Made by a program: the position numbers and the translations under genes
The notes under the pieces: model-generated
The model's input: only the letters and a program-made list of their open reading frames with translations
Told to the model about the DNA's origin: nothing
Database searches by the model: none
From: Betaproteobacteria bacterium
Lineage (GTDB): Bacteria > Pseudomonadota > Gammaproteobacteria > Burkholderiales > JAEUOS01
DNA: 64,000 nucleotides
Assembly: GCA_028292405.1 (NCBI GenBank)
Contig: JAQGMJ010000005.1
Span: forward strand, 1 to 64,000
Direction: 5' to 3'
Shown: positions 6,922-13,633 of the stretch, piece by piece
Layout: the number at the start of each line of letters is the position of its first letter
How positions within the stretch are numbered: the first letter of the stretch is position 1

Positions 6922-7884
6922 TCAGCCTGTCACGTCCCAAATTTGGCGTACCTTTTTGATGTGTGGGGCCAAGAGCGCGATATCTCCTGCTACGGTAGCA
7001 GACAATGTTCCGATCTGGCTCGCCATGGCATAAGAGAGTTTGAGGAGCGCCAACATCAAAGAAATGCCAAAGTTATCGTCCTGTTGACGGAGCGAATCGA
7101 ACAGCTCAGCCTCTGAACTTGGTTTACCAAAGTGAGGATCGGTTAGCGGAACGAAAAGATCGCCTCGCAACCATCCTGTTTGGTAAAAGACAGAATTCCG
7201 GCGGCGCGCAAATTCATGATCTGGCACGGCTGAAAGCGCATTTCCAAGAATCCTTGGGAGCGAATCAGCGTCGCAATTGCGGAGAACGCGCTGCAGTATG
7301 GCCCATTTGACATAGTGGTCCAAAGACTGAAATCCAATCAATTGAATCTCGTGTTCGTCTTTTGGCAACTCATTCTTCGTGGAGTTTTCCGCTGATGGGA
7401 ATACGTCAACCAGGGCGTTGGGCGTCGGAAAAGATATTCCAAGAAATCCTAGTGTTGCACCCATTGCGAATAGCGACGATTGATACGCATCGATTTCCGC
7501 CCATGTATGGCATCCCGATTGAATATTGGTGGCGCATATAGCTCCCACATGCCAAGCCTTGTGCAACATATGCAGCGATTCATGCAAGATGCCTGCACGC
7601 ACGCCAGAAACGCTATGGCGCTCTTCTCCCACCCTAGGAACCTTTTTTAGAACGGGTTCCATCGCCAAGTTATCCACAACCCGTTCCTTTGGCGCCGCCC
7701 CTGCTTCTGGTAAAACAAGGATGATGGAACTCCACCGTTCTAATGTCTCTAAAAACGGCTTCTTCGACACACGCTTGATCTTTGTATCGAGACTCGCCCA
7801 CGCAGCCAGTTGCAGCGGCGCCTTAATGGCGGCGGGCTGTTCCTTTGCCTTCCCGCCATGTTTATTTTTGTTGTTCTTTCCCAC
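6922..7884 (-). CDS. Unrecognised protein, third gene of the island operon (possible HEPN-like helical domain)
   Basis: 320 aa, not recognised. The N-terminal 12 residues are Lys/Asn-rich. Residues 101-105 read HESLH, formally an HExxH pattern. Residues 130-150 (AEIDAYQSSLFAMGATLGFL) resemble the helix of HEPN-type domains (AYxxxFxAxxALLxxLGI), and RRRNSVFY at 227-234 falls where HEPN proteins carry their Rx4-6H motif, but without the His. Both hints are weak; a largely helical fold is the safest statement. Start is GTG at 7884, four bases after the stop of the DGQHR gene, so it belongs to the same operon. Base composition is much lower in GC than the flanking genes, indicating transfer. Confidence 0.8.
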   Translation of the reverse strand: MGKNNKNKHGGKAKEQPAAIKAPLQLAAWASLDTKIKRVSKKPFLETLERWSSIILVLPEAGAAPKERVVDNLAMEPVLKKVPRVGEERHSVSGVRAGILHESLHMLHKAWHVGAICATNIQSGCHTWAEIDAYQSSLFAMGATLGFLGISFPTPNALVDVFPSAENSTKNELPKDEHEIQLIGFQSLDHYVKWAILQRVLRNCDADSLPRILGNALSAVPDHEFARRRNSVFYQTGWLRGDLFVPLTDPHFGKPSSEAELFDSLRQQDDNFGISLMLALLKLSYAMASQIGTLSATVAGDIALLAPHIKKVRQIWDVTG

Positions 7885-7888
7885 GACA

Positions 7889-8935
7889 CTAGTCTAGTTT
7901 GATTGCGCCGCTCGTAGAGGCCGTTGCCGTCGTTAACGACCGAAACTCTTCCTTCAGATCATTTCCTAATTGCAGTTCAGCTGCATTCCCTGAACCACCT
8001 TTGCGCCACGTTTCTACGTCAATATGATCTAAGCGCTTCAATAGTTTTGTCGCATTGGCGGCGGTAAAGGTTCCGGTCTCGGAAAGGCAAGTATTAAACA
8101 GAAGAGGGAAAAAATTGAAAAGCGCACCGAAGCCGACTGTCTGAAAAAACACAGAATCAACCTTATCGAAGGCTTTAGGAAACACGTTTCGCACCGCCGT
8201 GTAGTAATTCGCAACGATCTTCACTTGCTCTTCTGCAGTGAATGGGGCAAGGAGTCGCTCTTCAGCCACTAGGGGCGAAACCTTTCGTACGAAGTTGGTT
8301 AGAGACAACTGGCCGCTCTTTGGAGATGTCGTAGAAACAATTTTCCCCCCGAACGGGCCTTCGTCGTCCTGCTTTAATTGCTGCCCAATGTCGGCCGCCC
8401 TTTCCTTTGCGAGTTCCGCAGGCTTCATCTTTGGCGGCAGCTTCTTCAGCAACGAGTAATACAGCGAAGTCGGAACGCCTCGAGCTTCGCGATTGATAGT
8501 AACAAACTGATTAATTTGATCATCCACCGACAGACCGATAAACGCGATGACCGGTAGCGTTATTTCTTTCTTTGCGTTTTCCGCTGCAGCGGACAATCTA
8601 TGTTGACCGTCAATTACCCAGCCGCTTGCTTTTTTTGCTGTGATTTCTATTTTTCCATTTGAAATGGTGACTGCACCATTCTTGAGACTAATCAGAATGC
8701 TTGTAGGTATGGGATTGTTCCCATCTATGAATTTCGCAATAGCTGCCAATCTGGATGCTGAAGTAGCACGCTGGTAACCACCGTCTTCGTCCTCTTTCTT
8801 TTCGTTAACTGAAACGCACTTCCACAATTCTTTTGCCGGTGCGAAAAACGCGACCAATTCAAACTTTCCTTGTTTAGCGGTAAGGCACTGATATCCGAAC
8901 GAAGAGTTGCTCTTCGCGGCTTTGGCGGTCGACAT
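7889..8935 (-). CDS. DGQHR-domain protein (DndB/DpdB-like, ParB/sulfiredoxin superfamily)
   Basis: 348 aa. The signature WVIDGQHRLSAA is at residues 106-117, preceded by GGYQR at 52-56 and RLAAIAKFI, and followed by the QINQFVTINREARGV segment usual for the family. DGQHR proteins include DndB, the regulator of DNA phosphorothioation, and DpdB of the 7-deazaguanine DNA modification system; the fold belongs to the ParB/sulfiredoxin ATPase superfamily. No dnd or dpd modification genes are present; the neighbour is a DNA methyltransferase 42 bp upstream and an unknown gene 4 bp downstream. It may regulate or target the methyltransferase. Start 8935 (ATG) has only a weak GAAAGAA site. Confidence 0.85.
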   Translation of the reverse strand: MSTAKAAKSNSSFGYQCLTAKQGKFELVAFFAPAKELWKCVSVNEKKEDEDGGYQRATSASRLAAIAKFIDGNNPIPTSILISLKNGAVTISNGKIEITAKKASGWVIDGQHRLSAAAENAKKEITLPVIAFIGLSVDDQINQFVTINREARGVPTSLYYSLLKKLPPKMKPAELAKERAADIGQQLKQDDEGPFGGKIVSTTSPKSGQLSLTNFVRKVSPLVAEERLLAPFTAEEQVKIVANYYTAVRNVFPKAFDKVDSVFFQTVGFGALFNFFPLLFNTCLSETGTFTAANATKLLKRLDHIDVETWRKGGSGNAAELQLGNDLKEEFRSLTTATASTSGAIKLD

Positions 8936-8977
8936 AATTGTTCTTTCGAAGGGAGTTAACGTTTGATGTGGTCTGCA

Positions 8978-9910
8978 CTAACTCACAGCGGTATTTACGG
9001 TATCGGCATAGCTAATGAAATGCGCTGGCGTACTTGACACCGAGTCCTTGCCATTGGGTTGATATACCTCTTGCTCCAGCGGTCGATAATCTGGCACTCC
9101 ATCCGCTAGGTCTTTAATTCGCTGCGCTCCGATATCAAGGTACTTCTGATTCATTTCCGCCCCCAAAAAACGTCTTCCCTCCGCTAGCGCTGCAACCCCG
9201 CTTGACATAACTCCGCAAAATGGATCAAAGACCAAGTCGCCACGAGTAGTAAGTGCCCTAATGCAACGTACTGCTAAGGCAACGGGGAATTGGCAGGGAT
9301 GTTCTGTTTTCTCAACGTGGTTCGCTTTGACATTTGGTATGTCCCACACGTCTGATGGATTCTTGCCAAGGGGGTTTCCGCTAAATTCACCTTTGCGTGC
9401 GCCCTTTGACGCCTTCTTGCCGGGATACTTCTGTGGAACTCTCACTGCATCAAGGTCGAATTGATAATTATCGCCCTTACTAAACCATAGGATGGTTTCG
9501 TGCCGACCGCTAAAACGCTTTGAACAATGCAGTCCGCTACCAAATGTCCAGATTATTCTGTTACGTAGTTTTATCTCCGGGCATTGCTTCATGATATCGA
9601 ATATCAAATAGTCAAGCGGCACAACGTGATTTTTCTGAACGTGATAGCCGACTTGCCAGCAAATGCTTCCACCAGGTTTTGTGACTCTAGCAATTTCAGG
9701 AAGAAGTCGTCCATGTCCAGCGATAAAATCCTCAACGTCACTGCCAACCTCATATTCTTTTCCCATGCAATACGGAGGAGAAGAAATCGTCAGGTCAACC
9801 GAATTGCTTGGCATCCTTTTTAGCAACTCTTCACAATCACCGTTGAACACTGATACCGTATCCCCTACCTCGATTTTTTCACAAACGGTCGCAGATCTTT
9901 TATAAATCAC
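8978..9910 (-). CDS. Beta-class DNA amino-methyltransferase (N4-cytosine or N6-adenine)
   Basis: 310 aa. The catalytic motif IV comes first (TISSPPY at 41-47) and the SAM-binding motif I last (VFDPFCGVMSSGVAAL, from 227), the order of the beta class. Between them lies a probable target-recognition part with NPSDVWDIPNVKAN. SPPY is more typical of N4-cytosine enzymes, but adenine enzymes with it exist. The usual FxGxG loop is altered: the second Gly is replaced, giving FCGVM. Start is GTG at 9910 with GAGG nine bases upstream and a TATAAT box 24 bp before the start. No restriction endonuclease is recognisable beside it; the two downstream genes form its operon. Confidence 0.93.
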   Translation of the reverse strand: MIYKRSATVCEKIEVGDTVSVFNGDCEELLKRMPSNSVDLTISSPPYCMGKEYEVGSDVEDFIAGHGRLLPEIARVTKPGGSICWQVGYHVQKNHVVPLDYLIFDIMKQCPEIKLRNRIIWTFGSGLHCSKRFSGRHETILWFSKGDNYQFDLDAVRVPQKYPGKKASKGARKGEFSGNPLGKNPSDVWDIPNVKANHVEKTEHPCQFPVALAVRCIRALTTRGDLVFDPFCGVMSSGVAALAEGRRFLGAEMNQKYLDIGAQRIKDLADGVPDYRPLEQEVYQPNGKDSVSSTPAHFISYADTVNTAVS

Positions 9911-9934
9911 GGTAGTACCTCATTAGATCGTGCA

Positions 9935-9940
9935 ATTATA
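9935..9940 (-). promoter_or_regulatory. Probable -10 box of the island operon promoter
   Basis: TATAAT on the minus strand, 24 bp before the GTG start of the methyltransferase. The hexamer 17 bp further upstream (TATGCG) is a poor -35 match, so the promoter may need an activator. Confidence 0.5.
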
Positions 9941-9976
9941 GATCCATGCGCCGAAGCCGCATATAGACAAAAGCAA

Positions 9977-9994
9977 CCAGCGCATATGCGCTGG
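9977..9994. terminator. Perfect 18-bp palindrome, likely terminator of the HD gene or operator
   Basis: CCAGCGCATATGCGCTGG is fully self-complementary. On the minus strand it is followed by TTGCTTTTGT, so it can act as a Rho-independent terminator for the upstream HD-domain gene. It also lies just upstream of the methyltransferase promoter, where an operator would sit. Confidence 0.5.
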
Positions 9995-10002
9995 CTATTA
10001 AA

Positions 10003-10022
10003 TACTGTATTTACATACAATA
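10003..10022. promoter_or_regulatory. SOS (LexA) box-like sequence upstream of the island operon
   Basis: The 20-mer begins TACTGTAT and ends TACAATA; it matches the consensus TACTGTATATATATACAGTA at 17 of 20 positions. One half-site is perfect (CTG) and the other reads CAA instead of CAG. It lies about 93-112 bp upstream of the methyltransferase start. Confidence 0.4.
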
Positions 10023-10155
10023 TACCCCTGTCGCGTTGTCGGGGCAATGATTGTTTTAACACTTTTGTTTTATTCAAACTGCGTTTTGAAAGGGCGGGCG
10101 ATTATTCAATGCTCTGCGGAGATATGAATTCGAGTCTGCGCTGTCAGTCCGGCTC

Positions 10156-10734
10156 TTAATGTTTTTCAAAATGCTCTCGGATCAAATCCTTCGCTTCATC
10201 CCATAGTTTCGCGGCTCCACCTTCGATAGCCGGCCCATACCGCTCCACCACCTGGTCGTAGCTAACCGCAAAGTCATTCCAAGTCCCCCCGCCGGTCGCG
10301 ACGTTTTGAATCAGCGGCTGCAACCGGTCCAGCGCTTTGGCGAATCGGGCATCCGCGGATGTGCCCGCTTCGAACTCCGTCCACAGCGCATGTAGATCAC
10401 GGCCTTGCGCTTCGGGCAGCATGCCGAAGAGGCGCACTGCGGCGGCGGCTTCGCGTTCGGCCTGATCGGACTGACCGGCGGCTTGGTGGATGGGCGTGTC
10501 GCCGGCGTCGATCTCGACGATGTCGTGCAGCAGGAGCATCTGGATCACGCTGCCTAGCTGGATGGGTTGGTTGGCGTAGGGGGCGAGGATGAGGGCATAC
10601 ATGGCGAGGTGCCAGGAGTGTTCTGCCGAGTTTTCGCGCCGGGACCGGTCGATGAGGGGCGAGCGGCGCAGGACGGACTTGAGTTGGTCTATCTCTTTGA
10701 GGAAGGCGAGCTGCTTGGCGATTTCGGTTTGCAC
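10156..10734 (-). CDS. HD-domain hydrolase (YfbR/HDDC2-like nucleotidase family)
   Basis: 192 aa. The HD phosphohydrolase metal ligands are visible: ENSAEHSWHLAMYAL (His), LLLHDIVEIDAGD (HD pair at about 70-71, followed by EIDAGD) and a later Asp in AKALDRLQPL. The family (5'-deoxynucleotidase YfbR, human HDDC2) removes phosphate from deoxynucleoside monophosphates. Start is GTG at 10734, supported by GGAGG about six bases upstream; the frame extends further but includes sequence of the divergent promoter. It lies outside the low-GC island and is transcribed away from the divergent Ada-like gene. Confidence 0.85.
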   Translation of the reverse strand: MQTEIAKQLAFLKEIDQLKSVLRRSPLIDRSRRENSAEHSWHLAMYALILAPYANQPIQLGSVIQMLLLHDIVEIDAGDTPIHQAAGQSDQAEREAAAAVRLFGMLPEAQGRDLHALWTEFEAGTSADARFAKALDRLQPLIQNVATGGGTWNDFAVSYDQVVERYGPAIEGGAAKLWDEAKDLIREHFEKH

Positions 10735-10877
10735 GGGGGAACCTCCAAGCTGAATTTTACGACTTGTCCGATTAGGCGCGCTTGGCTGGCTCCGGGAATT
10801 GGACCGCAAGAAGCGGAGTTTTTGCGGCGAGGATTGACCTTAGAGTGCAATCTGGAAATGCACAATGCGAGGCAATC

Positions 10878-11405
10878 ATGTTCCAGGGCATGCAAGCGGA
10901 TGAACTGCTGTTCGATACCGGCAACTCTTCGATCGGCCCCTTTCTGGTGGCGAGTTCCCGCAAGGGGATTTGCGCGGTGCTGCTGGCGGACGATGAGGAG
11001 GGCCTGATCGCGCAATTCCGCACGGAGTTTCCCGATCGCGGTTTCCGGCGTGGGGGTGCCGAGTACCGGCGCGTCGTCGCGGAGGTGGAGAAGCTGATTG
11101 AGTCGCCCCACTATGTTTTCCTGTCTCCCATCGAGGTGGCGGGAGATGAATTCGACCAGATGGTGTGGGCCGCGCTGCGCAATACGCGGCCGGGGCCGAC
11201 GGTGAGCCTTGCCGAGATCGCCAGGACTATCGGCGCTTCGGCGGGTTCGGAGCGCCTTGTCGAAGCGGCCATTGGGCGGAGCCGGCATGCTGTGCTGGTA
11301 CCGACGCACCGGGTGGTGGATGCGGAAGGGAAGTCCGTGCCGTTTCGCTGGGGCGCGCAACGCCAGCGCGAACTGCTGGCGCGGGAGATTGCGTTTTACG
11401 GGTGA
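10878..11405 (+). CDS. Ada/MGMT-like protein with catalytic Cys replaced by Thr
   Basis: 175 aa. Residues 1-85 resemble the ribonuclease-H-like part of the Ada C-terminal half (IGPFLVASSRKGICAVLLAD). Residues 88-175 match the methyltransferase domain: FDQMVWAALR, a helix-turn-helix with AEIARTIGA, and RWGAQRQRELLAREI. The invariant active-site PCHRV reads PTHRV at 142-146, so the alkyl-acceptor cysteine is Thr143. Family members repair O6-alkylguanine in a suicide reaction; this one cannot do so by that mechanism. It may bind alkylated DNA like alkyltransferase-like (Atl) proteins, which have Trp there, or it may be decaying. Start 10878 has GAGG five bases upstream. The N-terminal Ada metal-binding and AraC domains are absent. 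Confidence 0.88.
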   Translation: MFQGMQADELLFDTGNSSIGPFLVASSRKGICAVLLADDEEGLIAQFRTEFPDRGFRRGGAEYRRVVAEVEKLIESPHYVFLSPIEVAGDEFDQMVWAALRNTRPGPTVSLAEIARTIGASAGSERLVEAAIGRSRHAVLVPTHRVVDAEGKSVPFRWGAQRQRELLAREIAFYG

Positions 11406-11792
11406 GGTTGTGTCCGCCGTTTTGTCCATCACAGGTAGTGTTGCGGCTATGCGTTGATTTGTTTTAATGCTTGTGTTTTAGAGTATCCGGGAGGATAATT
11501 GGGGCGTGGGATTGCGGGCGTGAGAGCCGCCGGCTGGTCAAGCTCTATTCCACATTCGGGTCGCGCGTTTGCGCGGCGGCTCTTTTTCAGTTTGGGAAGT
11601 TGCGGCGAATGGCACCGGTTCGCGGTTGGCGAGTTAGCGTTTTTCGAAAAAACCTATGGTTTTATCAGGTGGGCAGGCGCTAACCACAGTTGTTGTGGCG
11701 CCGCGCAATTTACGCGAAAACCTATGGTTTTATATGGGTGCCGACCACAGCCGTGTTAATCGGCCCGCGATTTTTTGAAAAAACCTATGGTT
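11406..11792. repeat. Non-coding region with three copies of an AAAACCTATGGTTTT element
   Basis: The core AAAACCTATGGTTTT occurs at 11649-11663, 11717-11731 and 11780-11794, spaced 68 and 63 bp. The second and third copies share longer flanks (ACCACAG upstream, TATATGG downstream). Each core can form AAAACC/GGTTTT with a TAT loop. The third copy overlaps the stop codon of the minus-strand gene that follows, where it would act as a weak terminator. Related copies with the same upstream ACAGTTGT block lie near 59697-59795. No gene is visible. Confidence 0.75.
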
Positions 11793-12407
11793 TTATATGG
11801 CTGATCGAGGATCAAGCGAGTAGCTGAAACGAACCGTCTGCCCGATGCAGATTCCTTGCTCAAAGTGGCAATTCACCGGCGCACTCGACTCCAAGTGGTC
11901 GATGGTGTAGCTGTGGAGCTCCACGGGGGCGTGCTCCGGATAGACGGCACTCCAGCGTAGCGCGAACAAGAAGCCGATGTCATCGAGTGTGGTTTCATGC
12001 TCGAAGACCGCTCCATTTACCGCGACGAAGCGGAATGAGTGCTTCTCGCTGAGCGTTGGACAGCGGCTTCGAATGTCTGCGAAAAATTCAGGGGTGAGTT
12101 GAAAGTCAGACCGCGGGGCTGGCAGCCCCTCGGGGTAGAGTTCTTTGACGGTCTTGCCACGATGGCTGGTTGTGCCGGTGGCTGGAAATGAAATTTCAAT
12201 GATCTGCCCCGGCTGGACGGGCCGGTTGTGGATCCAGTGGAGGAGCGAGTGTTGGCCGCCCTCTGGAAAGAAGCCGCCGACAACCCTTAGGGTTGCGGTC
12301 TCGTCATTGGTTACTGTTTTACTTACATGAATGTGGAGCAACTCGCTGTCGTCGGTGTTGACGGTGGCGAGCAGTTCTCCGTCAACCGCGACGCTGAGGG
12401 CAGGCAT
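11793..12407 (-). CDS. Hypothetical protein downstream of the Rieske ferredoxin
   Basis: 204 aa, soluble, no signal peptide or membrane segment seen. It is rich in beta-type alternation (VAVDGELLATVN, HIHVSKTVTND) with FPEGGQHSLLHWIHNRPVQP in the middle; I do not recognise a family. It lies 60 bp after the Rieske ferredoxin gene on the same strand and may be the last gene of the dioxygenase cluster, but its lower GC content and Ser/Thr/His-rich composition differ from those genes. The stop codon lies inside an AAAACCTATGGTTTT repeat. Start 12407 (ATG) has no strong ribosome binding site. Confidence 0.65.
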   Translation of the reverse strand: MPALSVAVDGELLATVNTDDSELLHIHVSKTVTNDETATLRVVGGFFPEGGQHSLLHWIHNRPVQPGQIIEISFPATGTTSHRGKTVKELYPEGLPAPRSDFQLTPEFFADIRSRCPTLSEKHSFRFVAVNGAVFEHETTLDDIGFLFALRWSAVYPEHAPVELHSYTIDHLESSAPVNCHFEQGICIGQTVRFSYSLDPRSAI

Positions 12408-12467
12408 GGGAGAGGGCAGGATAGGCCGGCGCTTGGGGAAACCCGGCCGGCCGCGCGATGAGGAAGC

Positions 12468-12782
12468 TTACGCTTCCTTGATCCAGATGACGCCGCCTTC
12501 TTCCATTTTCACGGCGTAGGTCTTGAGGTCGATGGTGCAGGGGGCGGCGGTTGCCTTACCCGTTTTGATGTCGAAGAGGCCCTGGTGGAAGGGGCATTCG
12601 ATCTGGCCTTCGATGACGAAGCCTTCGGAGAGGTTGGCGGCGCCGTGGGTGCAGATGTCGTGGGTGGCGTAGATCTGGCCGTCGAGTTTGTAGAGGCAGA
12701 CGGGCTGGTCGCCGAGGTTGACGGGGTAGGTGCCTTCTTCGGGAATGTCGCATTCGTTGCCGACGTTGGTCCAATCGCTCAT
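12468..12782 (-). CDS. Rieske-type [2Fe-2S] ferredoxin of a ring-hydroxylating dioxygenase
   Basis: 104 aa, the normal length. The Rieske cluster ligands are CTH at 44-46 and CPFH at 63-66, with 16 residues between. Proteins of this type (BphF, NdoA class) carry electrons from an FAD reductase to the terminal oxygenase. It follows the alpha and beta subunit genes on the same strand, so it is probably their electron donor; no reductase gene is present in the cluster. A dispersed-repeat segment (12881-12970) separates it from the beta subunit gene. Confidence 0.93.
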   Translation of the reverse strand: MSDWTNVGNECDIPEEGTYPVNLGDQPVCLYKLDGQIYATHDICTHGAANLSEGFVIEGQIECPFHQGLFDIKTGKATAAPCTIDLKTYAVKMEEGGVIWIKEA

Positions 12783-12880
12783 GCTGTTGGTCGCTTAGGT
12801 GAAGTGGGTGTGAAGGTAAAACTATACAGGGGCTGGGTGAATTTCGCCGTGAGGTGGGGCGCTGGCTGTGTCCGGCAAGG

Positions 12881-12907
12881 CCCTTCGACTGGCTCAGGGC
12901 GAACGGG
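12881..12907. repeat. Dispersed repeat CCCTTCGA..GGCTCAGGGCGAACGG
   Basis: Copy of the element also found at 4563-4589 (inverse) and 26487-26512. It lies between the dioxygenase beta subunit and ferredoxin genes. Confidence 0.85.
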
Positions 12908-12928
12908 CTTTTGAGAGGGGCGGGGCTT

Positions 12929-12970
12929 AACCCCATCCCTACCCTGTCCCTCCCCTTGAAGGGGAGGAGA
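12929..12970. repeat. Dispersed repeat AACCCCATCCC..CTCCCCTTGAAGGGGAG
   Basis: The element ends in the hairpin TCCCCTTGAAGGGGA. Two further copies in opposite orientations are at 25031-25071 and 25110-25161. Confidence 0.85.
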
Positions 12971-13009
12971 CGTGCTAAGGGCATGCGTCCGACTGAGTAG
13001 TTCCGCTCT

Positions 13010-13510
13010 TTATAACGGGTAGATGAGGGTGTTGGGGATTAGGAGAGTGTCGTAGACGCAGATGCGGCTGGCGAAGCGCAGGGCGCCGTCTTCGACGACG
13101 AGTTCGTCGATGTATTTGCCGGCGTTGAAGACGCGGGTGAGTTCGTCGGGGAGGGTTTCGACGGCTAGGTAGCTGGCGGTGGCTTTGAGTACGCCACGCA
13201 TTTCACCTTCACCCCAGCCGTGGGTGCGCACGCCGCTGATGAGGCGGCGGATGCTGCGGGGGCCGTAGTAGGCGGTCTGGCGGATGGCGACGACGCGGTC
13301 TTGGAGCATGCCGCGGGATTCGCAGCGCATGAGGCCGATGGGGAGATTGCGTTCGTGGTTTTCGCGCGAGGTGATCTGGTAGAAGGCGCGTTCGGTGAAG
13401 AAGGCGGGCCAGGCTTCGAAGGCTTCGTCGTTGAGGGTTTCGGCGTAGTCGCCGTAGAGGGCTTCGACTTCGAGGCGCAGCTCGCGGGGGCTTAGGGTTT
13501 CGTAGTTCAT
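13010..13510 (-). CDS. Ring-hydroxylating dioxygenase beta subunit
   Basis: 166 aa with a SnoaL/NTF2-like fold. It has the opening LRLEVEALYGDYAETLN, a WPAFFTERAFYQITSRENHE segment, and DRVVAIRQTAYYGPRSIRRLISGVR typical of beta subunits (BphA2, BenB, AntB). The beta subunit supports the alpha3-beta3 hexamer and has no cofactor. It lies 123 bp after the alpha gene; between them is a twin-hairpin repeat (13558-13628) that may reduce readthrough and so tune subunit ratios. Confidence 0.9.
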   Translation of the reverse strand: MNYETLSPRELRLEVEALYGDYAETLNDEAFEAWPAFFTERAFYQITSRENHERNLPIGLMRCESRGMLQDRVVAIRQTAYYGPRSIRRLISGVRTHGWGEGEMRGVLKATASYLAVETLPDELTRVFNAGKYIDELVVEDGALRFASRICVYDTLLIPNTLIYPL

Positions 13511-13557
13511 CGGAGCTGCCGTTTTTGCCGTTCGCTTTTTCGTTGCGGTTGAATTTG

Positions 13558-13628
13558 AAAATCATCTGGCTCTGCCAGTGATTTTCAACCGAGCAGGCCG
13601 CTCAAAAGTAGGTTTGTACTTTTGAGCG
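13558..13628. repeat. Twin-hairpin element, copy A
   Basis: Hairpin 1: AAAATCA (13558-13564), bulge T, CTGGC, loop TCT, GCCAG, TGATTTT (to 13585). Hairpin 2: CGCTCAAAAGTA (13599-13610), six-base loop, TACTTTTGAGCG (to 13628). It lies five bases after the stop codon of the alpha subunit gene. Copy B is at 51282-51351, with compensating base changes in hairpin 1. Confidence 0.85.
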
Positions 13629-13633
13629 AATGG

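Noticed and set aside
6922-7884. Calling the island protein a zinc metalloprotease from HESLH
   Set aside because: One short pattern in an unrecognised protein is not enough; no further ligand or protease context is seen.
11471-11759. Overlapping plus-strand frames through the AAAACCTATGG repeats
   Set aside because: Peptides such as EKTYGFIRW arise only from reading the repeat in different frames; no start signals.
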